Below are positions 48,741 to 62,010 of a stretch of DNA of 64,000 bases, piece by piece. Location: assembly GCA_018857735.1 (NCBI GenBank), contig JABMCL010002018.1, positions 587,501 to 651,500 of the forward strand. Reading direction: 5' to 3'. Source of the stretch: Alviniconcha marisindica (lineage: Eukaryota; Mollusca; Gastropoda; Provannidae). The position numbers and the translations under genes were made by a program. Numbering within the stretch: the first letter of the stretch is position 1; every line of letters starts with the position of its first letter. The notes below the pieces were generated by a model. The model saw only the letters and a list, made by a program, of their open reading frames with translations. It searched no databases and was not told where the DNA came from.

Positions 48741-49967
48741 TCAGTACTGATTCTCCTCTATCCAACCTTTAAGTGTGGTAGGAAGAGGAAGGTGCTGAAT
48801 ATGATCAAAACGAGTGTATTGGCGGATGACAAATCGACACAGGTACTGAAGAGAACGCACTTGGGTGAACCGAGACACAGGTTTAGTCAGCCGAACAGGA
48901 AATGAAGGGGCACCAGGGGACCGAGATCGGGAATAGCAAAAAATGCCCGTCTGAGAATCATTCATTGAATGTTCAATCAAGTCTACGATGGAGGGATAAC
49001 CTTCAGTGTCTGGCTGTGCATAGAAACTGAACATTCCATTGCAGTGTTCGATGCGAGTGTGAAGTGTTCGGCCATTGGATCTAAAACTTAAGCTCAACAA
49101 GTATCGTTCATCAGAGCTGTCACGCACCAGAAAAGCACCATCTGGCTGATTGGCCAACTTTTCCTCAGCTTCGTTGCGAGTGATTGGCCCCCAGTACCAA
49201 CCAAATTTTGACAATCGGAAAAGTTCATGGGTGAGACTCCACACTTTGGGTGCATCCTGTCCAGTGTCAGTGTCTGGGCTGCTTGTCTGATCGCTCAAAT
49301 TTCCATGACTCAAGTTCGTCTCTTTCCTGTCTTTCATCTTACAAGTCTGAGAATCACAGCCTTCATCACTTGGAGGTGAATTTTCCCCTCCCACAACGTA
49401 CGTGTCCTGACTGAACTTGGAAATATCCTTTGTCCAGCAGCTGGCCTTCTCTTTGCGTCCATCATAATCGCAACAGTCTGTGTTGGAATGCCATTCACTT
49501 ATCTTCGGTGACATGTATGTTTGCAAATTAGATGTCAAACTATCACTGCTCTGCGAAATAGAACTGTTTGACTTTTCTGCTTTGTCACACAAACCAAACA
49601 GATATTTACTTCTTTGCTTTGATTTTCTTGCCTCTACCTTTGAAAGAGTCTGTGCTTGCTGGCAATCCTCAATGTGACCGACTTCTGGTAAGTCTGTCTT
49701 GCGATGAAAGGATGGAGTGAACTTACGCCGCAGGTTGCGAAGGAGTCCTATTTTATCTCGTCTCTTTGGATTGATGTCATCTATCGTGTTTTCGTCTGCG
49801 TTGTTTGATAGTGACAATACTTGAAGTGAGTCATTTAGCATTTCTGGGTCTCCAACACTTTCGATCTCTCTAACCTCGCGACCCACATCAGACGACTTTG
49901 AAGTCTCACCACGAGACCGTCTGTTCGTCGACAGAATGATGCCCTTGAGACTTATTTTCTTCATCAT
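48741..49967 (-). CDS. SOCS6: Suppressor of cytokine signalling 6 (SOCS6)
   Basis: A single uninterrupted coding exon of 408 aa (human about 535). The frame is open further upstream, but I start at MMKKISLK because MKKISLK matches the N-terminus of vertebrate SOCS6. The low-complexity N-terminal half is rich in Ser, Asp and Lys. The SH2 domain begins at WYWGPI (residue 257), with the phosphotyrosine-binding arginine in FLVRDSS at 282. The C-terminal SOCS box (about 372-408) has SLQYLCRFVI, the Elongin B/C-binding BC box, and LPLP, the Cullin-5 box. The family recruits tyrosine-phosphorylated receptors and adaptors to a Cullin-5 ubiquitin ligase in the cytoplasm. A possible acceptor (gttgttttgcag) lies at about 50030 upstream of the start, so a spliced 5' UTR is possible. 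SOCS7 is the closest alternative, but the SH2 and SOCS-box details favour SOCS6. Confidence 0.95.
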   Translation of the reverse strand: MMKKISLKGIILSTNRRSRGETSKSSDVGREVREIESVGDPEMLNDSLQVLSLSNNADENTIDDINPKRRDKIGLLRNLRRKFTPSFHRKTDLPEVGHIEDCQQAQTLSKVEARKSKQRSKYLFGLCDKAEKSNSSISQSSDSLTSNLQTYMSPKISEWHSNTDCCDYDGRKEKASCWTKDISKFSQDTYVVGGENSPPSDEGCDSQTCKMKDRKETNLSHGNLSDQTSSPDTDTGQDAPKVWSLTHELFRLSKFGWYWGPITRNEAEEKLANQPDGAFLVRDSSDERYLLSLSFRSNGRTLHTRIEHCNGMFSFYAQPDTEGYPSIVDLIEHSMNDSQTGIFCYSRSRSPGAPSFPVRLTKPVSRFTQVRSLQYLCRFVIRQYTRFDHIQHLPLPTTLKGWIEENQY

Positions 49968-50328
49968 CTTTCGGACGTGTATACACATATGATGAGCATT
50001 GTAACACCACCAATCATGGAATTTTACCTGCAAAACAACTGTCAAATTCCTCACAGGGCGATGCTTCTGTGTGAAGATGTGAGTACGCATGCGCATGAAA
50101 TTTCTTCCGTATTTTTGGTACGTGCACTGTCTGCATTCTTTAGTCTCAATTAGTCTAAAATTAGATGACAAAAAATATGCGTATATGCTAATCTCAGCAA
50201 CTGACTGCATTAATGAAATCACCAGTGAAGTTCATAAGACCTTGGTGCTGCAATACTTTCTTTGACATTCTAAGATTTTGTTTCAGAGATCTATGCAAAA
50301 TTATATTTACTGCAGAACTACTTTAGAA
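49968..50328. promoter_or_regulatory. Candidate bidirectional promoter, SOCS6 / GPATCH1
   Basis: Start codons of two divergent genes lie 362 bp apart. The region holds ACGCATGCGCATG at 50085-50097, a near match to the NRF1 palindrome. The GPATCH1 start codon sits in AAATGGCGGC, a YY1-like initiator element. No TATA box was placed. Confidence 0.6.
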
Positions 50329-51168
50329 ATGGCGGCTTCCAGTGATTCAGAAGATGAAAGTTTTGTTGAACTTGGCAGGCCCCTTCCATTTATCGAAGGT
50401 TACTTTCGACTTTTGATTGCATGCTGTCACTGCTCATTCACAGTCTTTTCTGATTGTGTGTGTTACTCACAACTAGAGAATTTCAAGTGTTTCCACACTC
50501 TAAATACTGGTTCAGTCAGCGGTGGTTGTCGTCTGCAACTACAACTTGTGCAACCTGCAGCTTCTTATTGTGCAGTCACCACTTTTACACTACCATACGT
50601 ATGCCATACGTCTGTGTCATGTATGTTTATGCACAAACACATTCACACACATGAACACATATAGATATTTATATTTATACGTACACTAAAATAATAAATC
50701 ATTCGTTGTTGCACTTTCAGGAGAAGGAAAGAAAAAACCAATCACCTTGCAAGATGCCTCTCGTTCTACCCAAGACTCCAGGGGGCGACCTCGCTTCCAC
50801 GGAGCTTTCACCGGAGGCTTCTCAGCGGGCTATTTCAACACTGTGGGCACGAAGGAAGGTGAAAGAATGAAACATGAAACGACCTTCTGGCAGTAGAACA
50901 AAAATGGGGTTTGTCAGTAGGAGCAGTACAGCTATGGGTTTTCTTGTTTTTATGGGCGATTTTTGTTGTTGTTTTGTTTTTCTCTTTTTAGATTGAAGTC
51001 CAGATTTTATGTACCTAAAATACACACATGCACTTGAGTGTTTTCAGGATTTAGCACATCCGCACATTTGTGCAGGCTTTCATGTTATGTAGGCAGGTAT
51101 ATATGCACACTTCTGCAACTGGTTGGATCACACACACACAAACATAGTTGCATATGAGCATGTGCAAT

Positions 51169-51227
<59 letters not shown>

Positions 51228-51754
51228 TGTGAAAAGGGAATGATATTTAAAGCATATAATCATGATTTTAGGTCAAAGTGAAAAAAACAAGCAAGTATAG
51301 TTAATTGTTGAGGCATTATATTTAGATCTGGAAGACTTTAAACAGACTGAATCTGGTGGAAAAAAGACAGAAAGAAAAATAGGAGAGAGAGAGAGAGGTG
51401 ATTTTTTATGGTTGTATACATGTGTGTGTTTTTAAGGAAAACTTTTGTAATTTCAATCATATGTCCAAGTGCCATTTTCTGTGTATGTCAGTAGAATTTA
51501 GGAATAAATATAATTAACAGGAATACAAACTTTGAATGTGATGAATTACTCACTATTATATAGTATTAATAAATGTGTGTTTTGTGTCAAGGATGGGTCC
51601 CTTCTACGTTTACATCCTCAAGGCAGCAGAAGCAGAGTGCAACAGAACAGCGACCAGAAGATTTTATGGATGAAGATGTAATGTTGACAACTTTTTTCAT
51701 TTTTTGCTGTGATTTTTTTCTTCTTCCTTCTCTCTCTCTCTCTCTCTCTCTCTC

Positions 51755-51793
<39 letters not shown>

Positions 51794-54700
51794 CTCTCTT
51801 TTTTAGGGGGGGGTGTTTGTTTTGTTTTATTTCTTCATTTCAACAAGTTCAGGAGATACAAAATAATTACAAGTCCTGTCTTTCTTAATCCTCTTCAGAT
51901 CTCAAGGTTAAACATCAAGTAACTAACAAAGCCCATGCTTTAACAAAATATTTTATTCAGACTGTAGGCCTCCTTCATCCCCTTAGTTTAGTTGTTCATT
52001 CTTCTCTTCATTATTTTCCCATCTGCTCCATGACCCATCACAGTATGTTATAACATAGACCATCCTGATATATAAAAGAAATGATCATTAGTATAGAAAG
52101 ACAAAGAGAATTTCCCCAACTAAAGAAGTAGTGTTTCCGTTAACACAGCTGAATCAAGAATAAAAGTACTACCAATTAAATGCAGCTTCAAAATGTTTTG
52201 AGTTTTCTTACATTCTTATAATGGAATTGATGATAGGTCTAGTTTTATGGTACAAAGGGTGTGTTGCTTCATACTCAACTAAAGAACAAACATGCTGTTT
52301 GACAAAAAATGCCTCACTGTAGCCCAACACAGCAATGGGTAGAAAAGAAAGCTGGTCTTTGATGTTGCTTCACTCAGTGTTTCTTGCTGTACAACATTTT
52401 TGGGTTTTTAAAAGCATCTCTTTGCAGACAATACATGAACTCGTTTGTCTTCAGGATCTGGGGGAGTATGGGATAGCTCCACGTCACTTTGCCACGTCAG
52501 AAGCTTTCTCTTCTGAGGAGCAGAGCCGAAAGCGCAGAGCAGAGGCCATGTTGTCGACAAGAGACTCCATTCTTCCTGCCTCCGCTGCTCTGGCAGAGCT
52601 TATTGTGCCGGAAAGGTGATCACAATGTCATCATTTTCACTCAGCAAAGAAAGTTCCATACTGTTAACCCAGGCACATCGTCTGCCATTGAGCAGTACAA
52701 TGATGCCCCTAATGAAAGACCACCCTGATGAGAAACTACCCCACATTTGAGACTTTTTGGATCATCCTTGCCTTTCATATTTTCTGTTACATCAGAAATG
52801 CTGGAAATCCAGCAAACTGATTTGCGTTCTGACGACTAAATGCTGGAAAATGTCTGTTGAAAATCAAATCAGAATTGAAATCCCTTGACCAGTTCAAGGG
52901 ACAGAAGCGAGGCAAGACTAAGTTCATGTAACCCAACAGAGTTCTTTCCCTTTGGCCGCTGCCTGGTTTCCTTTCCCCCCCCCCCCCCCCCCCCCCCCCT
53001 TTTTTTTCCCGTCTTTTTTTCTTCTTTTCTTTTTCTTACAAGCTTTTTTTCTTACAGTTGTTAATTGATGCATAGCAACAGGGCAAAAGATTGGTGGATT
53101 CAAACTAAACATTCAAACGATGAGATCACATGTTTATTGATGATGAGCTATATCAGCTTCAATTAAGTGAAGGAAGTTAAATCATTTGAATGCTGAATCA
53201 GATTCACACCATCATGCATTCCAACCGTCAACACAGTACCACATGGTGGTCGGATTGAAAGCTTGTGACAATGTCAGGGAAAAGGCGGGGCTTAGAGCTC
53301 AAAGGGGTGGGGCTTAGAGCCAAGTGGGGGTGGGGCTTAGAGCATAGTGCATAACCCTCTTTAAAGATTTCACGTACTGAAATATAATACAGTGAGAACA
53401 AAATAGCATTTCTGAACAGAGAAATCCGTTCAAATGTCAGAGCACTGTGTCTGTGTGTGTGTGTGTGTAAATTATGTAAATTACTAGTTTGTTTAATATG
53501 TAACTTTTGTATTTTCAATAACTGTTCTTTCAGTTTTAAAATATACAATATGTGTTATTGTGTACTGTGATGTAGTTAATGTTCAGCCATGTTTTAATTT
53601 CTCTGATGAGATAATAAAGTAATCTTGAATCTTGAATTTCCTTTCTCAGCCTATATCGCTGAACAAGCATTACTGTTAGCTATTGGTATCATGCCCGTTA
53701 TCAGTGTCAGTTAAAAGGACTGTAATTTTTAGACGGGTTGTTACTGGCATTAGTTAGTGTTTTCTGAATCAACACACAAGGGAGTTAGAAGGCGTACTTC
53801 TGGTGGAGTTTATTTACCCTGTATTTACACACATGCTAGGTGAGAGTTACCGTAGGTGACTCAGGTCTTTGTTGCTGTACTTGCATGACGTCTTTCAAGC
53901 ACTAATTAGCTTCCTTGTGTGTTGATTCTGCATGAGCGCTCTGGGGCACTTTCTGGATTCTGCACAAGCACTCTGAGTGTCGTTCTGTTTCAGTGTTTGC
54001 TGGTTATTTGACTCCAGCATGGGTTAACTGGGTCGTATTCTCAGACTGGCAGTTAGCTTTAGCCAGTATTTGTTGCTTATATCTTGCGAGCATCTGTGTT
54101 AACTGGACTGTATTTTCAGACTGCCAATTGGAATCAAGCTGCTGAGAAAGATGGGATGGAAGGAGGGGCAAGGCATTGGCCCTCGAGTGAAAAAGAAGAA
54201 AAAGAAAAGGAAGGAAAATAAAGGTAGGTGGCTTGGGAGGAGAGGAAATTGCACGGCAAGGGAGGTGGGGGGGGGGGGGGGGTTACTACCCCTAAAGTGA
54301 AAAAGAGACCAAGAGAAGAACAAAGTATTTCAGTATCTGACATGAAAATATATGGTGATTCTGTCCATCTGATAGAGTACAGAAACTTGTAATAGTCTCA
54401 CGTGTGATGGTGTATGATTGTTCAGTCTGATGCAATGTGAAAACTATTTCTGTGTCTTGTATGAAGGTGTGCATTAAAAAACAAAAACAAGTCCTGTTTG
54501 ATGCAGTATGAAAACTCTCAGTGTCTGCTGTGTGGTGATTGTAATATGGAAACATCCTCAGTGTCTAGTGTGTTGTTTGCTTGTGTCTGATGCATTGTTA
54601 CTTTTTGTAAAAACTGTTTCAGTGCCAGGCGTGAAGGTGTATGGTTGTTCCTTCCCTGCTGCATCTGATGTGGAGAGTGAGGTAAGTGATGTCCATCATT

Positions 54701-55862
54701 GTCATCATCTTTTTCATCATCATCTTCTTCTTCCCCTTCCACTTCTTCTTTACTGTCAAATATTATAATAATAATTATTAGGATCTGTAATTAGTTTCAG
54801 TTGTATTTTGAAAATCACACTGGGCTTTTATACAGTTAATCTTATGCTAGAACCACAGCCGCTCAAAAGGGTTAGAACCTTGAAGTTTATCACATAATAA
54901 TCTTAGGCAGGATCTTATTGTGAAGGAACTTTTTTTTTTTTAATGTCATAGTTTTGAGGACAACATTAGTTTGTATCTAGCAGTATTTTATTTCAAAGAA
55001 CTTCTGGCTGACCATTATTGTGGACAGTGATAGCTATTGGGTGGTTCAGGTGGGGTTGTTAACTCCCATGACTTTTGCCTGGCATCGCTTAAGTCCCTTG
55101 GCTGCTTTTATTTCTGGTGTGTACTTTCTTCACAATGGAAGGCAGTGACAGTGAATTTGCAAATTTTACATTATCAACTTTAAAGGCATTCATGGAGCCC
55201 GTAGTCAAAATGTGTCATGGCAACAAGCAATAACTTGTTGCTCGTGCTATAGTATACCCCAAAACACATTTTTCCATGAACTCGCGATCTTCTGGTCAGC
55301 CAAAAATCGATGCAAAGACACCCTCCACCCTCCATCCCCTTTCCCTGGTAATTTTTGCAACAGCAACAGTGGTGGCATTTGTACTGCTTCGCAATTCTAG
55401 GTTCAGCTTCCACTGTTATACACAGCATGAAGCAACACCTATTCAGAAATCGGCCCGGAACTGACGCTGCAACCTCTTGCGACTTCTTGCACAAAAGTTT
55501 ACGATGGGCATTCACTTGTGCAAACCAGCCTCACTGAACCGCCGAGTAGGTTCCTGCATGATGTGCTTATATTAGTCATTGAGGAAGCAGCAAGATGATA
55601 ACTTTTGACAGCACCTTTGACAGCACAGTTGTTGAGTTATAAACTCAAGCAGGAAGGGAGGGTAAACTCTTTTCAAGGATGTTTGTGGGTATATTATTGT
55701 TATAATATCTGTTATTATTTTTAGTGGATGTGTAATAATATGGTTTGTAAAACTAAAGCCATTTCCTGAAAATTCCTGATAAAACGTCAAAGAGGCAAAA
55801 GTTATAGGAATAAAATGTGGTGGGAACTACTGATCAGCCTTTTCTTTCTCTGTGTGTGTGCG

Positions 55863-55893
<31 letters not shown>

Positions 55894-58800
55894 AATGATG
55901 CATGTGAGTGGGCTTTATTATATTCTCAGGTTGTTGTTTTTAAGTGTGTAGGGGGGATGGGGGGGGTTGTATGTGTGTGGGTGTGGGGGGTCTGCCCTGA
56001 AAGGAGGCTAGGGATGTCTGATGCTACTCCCTTGTCTGGAATCTCAGGGCTTTTATTTGTTTCCCCTGTCCTATCCTCTTTAGTTTTTCTGCATAGTCTT
56101 TTTACTCTTTGTCTTTGTCTTGTCATATTTCTGCTAATGGTCCATTCTCCCAACATTTTCCTTATTTTTCGTTAAGAGTTAGGCTTTTGAGTATGGCTCT
56201 TGTTGAGCAGCTAGGAGATGGTAGTTGGTATGTGCAGCTTGCTGACACATAGCATCAGTATTTGCCATTTGTGCATTTACACAACTTTAAAATAAAATTT
56301 TTTTTTTAATCTGCCCATTCCCTTTAAAAAAAAAGAAGGTTTTTCTTTAATCTGGTCTTGATCAATTAGATGAATTGGTCAGTGATACCAGAATGTCCTA
56401 GCCTTGTGTGTTCTTTTAACAGGTGTAATATTCAAGGGATTAACTCTGAAAATTTGTGTTTGATGTTTTTGTAGGATTGTTTTGTTCAGTGTCTGTGTAG
56501 GGGGTTAGTTTTGTGGACTGACTTGAGAAGGGGTTTATGTACATGAGAGTTTTGAAATATGCATTTGCTTATGACAGAGTTCGGTCACCCTGAGATGACC
56601 CTGTGCAGTTGATAGGATGTTAATATCCAATTACTAACTCTTTTTTTTAATTATCTGTCTAGGTTGTCATGTAACAGAAGGAGACCCAAAAAAGTCCATC
56701 AGCTGTAATAGCTCAAATGACATGTTTCTGGTCTGCAGAGTGATGCAAGTGACCTTGACCTGGAGAATGTGACCTTTGCCCCCAAGGATGTGACCCCTGT
56801 GAACCTGACATCCAAGGACAATGTCCATGGTCTTGGCTACCATGGCATTGACCCTAGGTCAGCACTGCCAGGCACACACGTCAATTTGTTTGAAGCTCCT
56901 GCCATCAAGTCATCCAGAACTGGAAAGGGCATTCGGGGACAGGTACTCAGTTATCCATTCAGATTCTGTTTAGTTAATCTTTGGTTGGTTGTCTGTGTGT
57001 GCATTTGATTTCCTGTATATTCCCAAGTAAGCTTTGGCATAGGATCATTAAAAGATGCTTTCAAAGATATTTGTCCCTACACATGAAAAGGTTCAACTAT
57101 ACAATCATGAAAGGGTTTGAGTTTTCATGTTTTTGCATAAGCTTTCAGTGTGGGAGCCACTGATCTAGAAATACATGGAGAGCGGCCATGAAACTGAGTG
57201 GGTGCCATTTTGTTGCATGGCTCAACCGTTGATCTAAAGTGCACACGCACACACACACACATGCACACACACACACACACACACACACATACGTGCACAC
57301 ACACACACTCATACGTGCACACACACTTGCATACATGCACACACACGCATACATGCACACACACGCATGCATGCACACATGCGCGCACACATATGTATGT
57401 ATGCACACACACCCACACTCATACACCACACATGCATGCACACACATACACAGCATTCAGAAGAGTTTAGCTCAGGATCTGAAAGATTTAAAAGGGTTGA
57501 AGTTTATTTGAGGGAGCCTAGGAACATTAGAGAATGATGATGACATGGGAGGGTAAAATGTGTATTTGTGTGGGCTTTCAGCTTAGGGACATTAGAATAT
57601 GATGGTGTGTTTGTTATGCATTATATATGAACGTTTGTCTTGGGATGAGGCCTAAATGCTTCACAGTGGCAGCTGTGTATGCCGTTCTCTGCTTTCTAGC
57701 AGACCCACTGCACTCTAGGTGCATGCAACTCTGAGTGAGTGACTAGACTGCACAGTGTGTGGCTAGTGCCACGTGAAACTGCATGCCACTGTCTTGGTGA
57801 ACAGTCTGTGTACACCATACAACCATGGCCCATGTACCGGATTACATTGTCACTTTATTCAAATCTACATGCATAGGGTGCATGTGTTTTTAGCTGTAGT
57901 TGGGACACCTGCACTTTTGGCAAAATGAATGGGATCTTTTACGTGCTACTGCAGTAAGAAGGGAGTGAAACAGACAGTGAAATAAGAGTCAGCACAGGCA
58001 GTGACCCTGGAGAGGAAAATTCTCCAGCTGCTCCTGCCACAAGTCAAACCAGTGATATACCACTGAGCTATCCCAGCTCCTGCTTGTGACACGAGGGTTA
58101 AAGTTGATATTTGTGTGAAGGACTTAGGAGCATTAACAGAAGATGATGACATGAAAGGGTTTAAGTGTGTATCTGCGTGGGCTTTTGGCTTAGCACTAGA
58201 AGATGATGATGAAGGCACCTACATGTGTTAGCAACAGGAGGGTACTGTCCATACTTAGACATTAAACAGTTCAAGTATTTGTGTTCCTGTGTTGGCTCTT
58301 AGCTCAGGAGATCATGTTGAAAACATCTACGCGTGGACTGTAACTTTAGTGGAAGGGGGTGGATAGACTGAAACCTTAGTCGAAGTGGGTGGATTTGTGT
58401 TCCTCTGTAGGCTTTTGGTGATGGAGCAGTGGAAATTAACCAAGATATCTACACACAGATGCAAAAGGGTTAAGCTACTATTATTTCTTTGGAGGCATTT
58501 GATTTTGGCGTGTTAAAAGATAATAATGTGGAAACCTGCATGGAAAGAGAAGGAAAAAAACTATCTGCACATGCACAGGTCTGGTGGTGTTACACTGGAG
58601 GAGGATGCTGAGTACATGTACTCATGAAGGTATTAATGTGTTTGCATTTCTGCTCCAGGCATTTGGCGTAGGAGCATTGGAAGATGAAGATGAGGATGTC
58701 TACACCACTGACGCCATGAGCAACTATGACCAGACAATGGAGATGGATGACTCGGAGCAGTTCTTTGGCTGGACAGCACCTGGGTCACGCAAGGGGAAAG

Positions 58801-59125
58801 GGAAAAAAGGTCAGTTTTGTGTCTTCTTTTGCTTTTCTCTTTATTCTTTGCATAAACTGTCCACTAGAAATTGAGGTTGCTTTGCCTTTTGTTGGCAAGC
58901 ATGCATACACACATGCTCACAAACAACACAAACAAACAACACATACACACACACACAAACAAACAACATACACACACACACACACACAACACACACACAA
59001 CATCACAACACACACACACACACAACACAACACAACACAACACAACACACAAAACACACACACACACACACACAACACACAAACACACAACACACACAAC
59101 ACACACAACACACACCACACACAAC

Positions 59126-59162
<37 letters not shown>

Positions 59163-59192
59163 CACACACACACAACACACACACACAACACC

Positions 59193-59234
<42 letters not shown>

Positions 59235-59771
59235 ACACCACACACACACACACACACACCCACACACCACACACACCATACAACACACACACACACACAC
59301 CCTCACACACACTGCTAATTTTTGTGGGATGGCAACCAGACAGAAGAACAGCATTACTCAGACCACCATGGGTTGCCTTTTTGTGAAGGTATAATATATC
59401 CATTTATTATTGCCAATATATACAGCACAGTTATCGGCAAAAGATGCACACTTTATATCAGATTCAGTTTCTCTTTGATGGGCTCAGTTCCATTCAGGTC
59501 AAGTGCTTGGGAAAGTGAACACACTGTTGCCACCGTGTGAAATGTGTGCATTGATGGTTTTGATGCTTTTTGAGTGTTTTACTTTTAGTTGTTTCACAAT
59601 TGCTTCTGGAGTGAGGGTAGGGCAGGAGGGGAGGCAGGGAGGGAGAGGGGAGAAAAGGGGGTGGGAGAGAGGGGAGATGGGGAGGGTGGTGGGGGAGGGA
59701 GAGAGGGGGGAAGGATAAAGAAGGAGAGAGAGTATGTGTGGAGAAAAAGAGATACCTGTGAGGGACTCTAT

Positions 59772-59815
<44 letters not shown>

Positions 59816-61962
59816 AGTTACTTTGGTGGGATGGCATTCTGGCATACTGTTTTAGTAAATACCTGTTTTATACTATTGTTATGTGGTATGTATTGTTATG
59901 TGATTACGTTTATGTAAAACTTTGGTAAATTTATGTGATATATGCACATGTAAGTGAACAAGTGTGTTGAGCTCGCTCAGCAGAGAATAGCACCATAAAA
60001 ATGCATGTCTTATTATTATTGTTATTGTTTTTAAGTAGATTTCAAATAGCTGAACTATTTTGTCAGTGTGAAATCAAATGTATTGTTCCTTCCTTCCCTC
60101 TGCCCACAGATACAGCCAAAGTTCCTGTGAACTACGTGGGCAAGCTCCTGGAAGGGTTCACCCTGTCGGCCAAGCCACTCCCCCAGAAGAAAATGTTCCC
60201 GCCTCCTCCCTTGCCCAAAGGATTTCGGCCCTTCCACAAGTTCAAGAAGACAGCTGAGCAGCTGGCCCAGGAAGCTGTTGGGGAGAAGCCGGCAGCCACA
60301 GGGCAGCCTCTCAGTCGGCAAAAGCTGAATGCTGTGGAGAGAGGGATGATGCTGGATGAAAGTCCCATTGCGAGTGAGTGCCTGGGTGTCGGGTGTGAAC
60401 TCCTGCAGGTTTTGATCACTTGCTGGGTGCTGCTGCAGAGAATAAAAGTTGGGGGGAGGGGGTTATTTTTTATTTTTTCATAAGTGACGTGTTAATGTTA
60501 TGCTGTATTTCTTCAGTGTGTAGATTTCTACAGAACTCACTGGGGCGTTTTTTTGTTGTTGGTACATGTGGAGCTCTGTAAGGGAGAGCGGAGGGATGCA
60601 GCCTTAGAGACTGAGCAAGAAAGTGCAATGAACATTTGTGCAGCAAACTGCCAGCACGTTTTGGGCACAGAATGCCAACAAGGTGGGGGGGGGGGGGGCT
60701 ACTCAGACTTGCTTATCATGACTCTTGTGCTTCAAACAAGTTACTGTAACCTTTTTGTATGTGGATGAATGTTAACGTGCATTCTTTGTTCCCTTTCCAG
60801 CATCAGTGTTTGACCTCATCCCCAAAGATGACATCCGGAAGTTGGAGGCAGTCAAAGAGGCTGCAAAGATGGCAGCATCCCGATTTCACTCAGCCGGCAC
60901 GACATCAGAAAACAACAACTGTCCTACTCCAACGCCCACAGAATCATCTGCCACAAACCAGTCATCGTCCAGGGACGATGGGAGACTGGGAATGCTGGCA
61001 CAGGAGAGGACAGAAGAGCCTTCCTTGTTTCCCGGCAGTTTTGCCATGAAGCCTTTCCAGAAAGACCCAGCCAAGCAGGACCGCTATGACAGGTACCTGG
61101 CCTTGGTGAAGGAGGGGGTGAAAGGTGAGTCTGCAGCCAACATGAAGCGTTGATTTAGTTTGTCATTCCCCTATCTAGGTACCGTTAGAATGGCCCACGT
61201 TGGATGAGAAGGTAGCATTGTGTTTTTGTCAAGTGTTCTTTTGCCTGAAACCCTGAGGTTCGCCCAGTGTTAGACGCGACGGTAGCTTGAATATTCTTCT
61301 GCTAAACGTGGGTGTGGGATTCTTCTACCATTCAGCTGTTCACACTGCCTTCAGTGCAGATTCTGCCATGTAAAAATGATTGCCACCAAACAAAAAAATT
61401 GGGAGACATAAAATCAGCATGAACGCTCTGCTGGAGTTGTTCCAAAATAGAAAAGAAACAGACCGCTGCTCTGATGTTCCTGAACCACCCACCCCCACCC
61501 CCACCCCCTTCCATCTCCTCTTTTATTCTGCTCACATCTGCAAACCCCCTCAGAGTGTCTCAACCAAAGTGACTGTGTGTCCTGCAGCCAGAGCATGTCC
61601 TATTATTATAGCTTAAACATCTTTCAAGAAATGGATTTAAATGTTCAGCTGATGGCACCATTGACTAGACATTGCAGCAGTCAGACAGCCAAAGCCACTA
61701 CGTTTCTCGCACATACAATTCAAGATTACTTCATTATCTCAAAGATATTAACTCTGTGGCTAAACTTGTACCTTATCACAAATAAACAAATATGACACAT
61801 AGCATTTTTAAAACCCAGAGAGCAACTGTTGTAAACGCACATAATATTAAAAGGTACACGTTAAACAGTCTTGTAGTATTTACAGTGCCGTTGTACATTT
61901 TACATGAATATGCACACGTATGCATGCATGCACACACACACAAGGACATACACACACAAGCA

Positions 61963-62010
<48 letters not shown>

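Noticed and set aside
49968..50222. 85 extra N-terminal residues for SOCS6 from an upstream ATG
   Set aside because: The frame is open, but MKKISLK is the family N-terminus, and the upstream part contains an acceptor-like site and promoter motifs. I treat it as 5' UTR or promoter.
58726..59403. Frames rich in His-Thr or Cys-Val repeats on both strands
   Set aside because: They are translations of the CA microsatellite in GPATCH1 intron 8. Only the beginning (58659-58809) is a real exon, in another frame.
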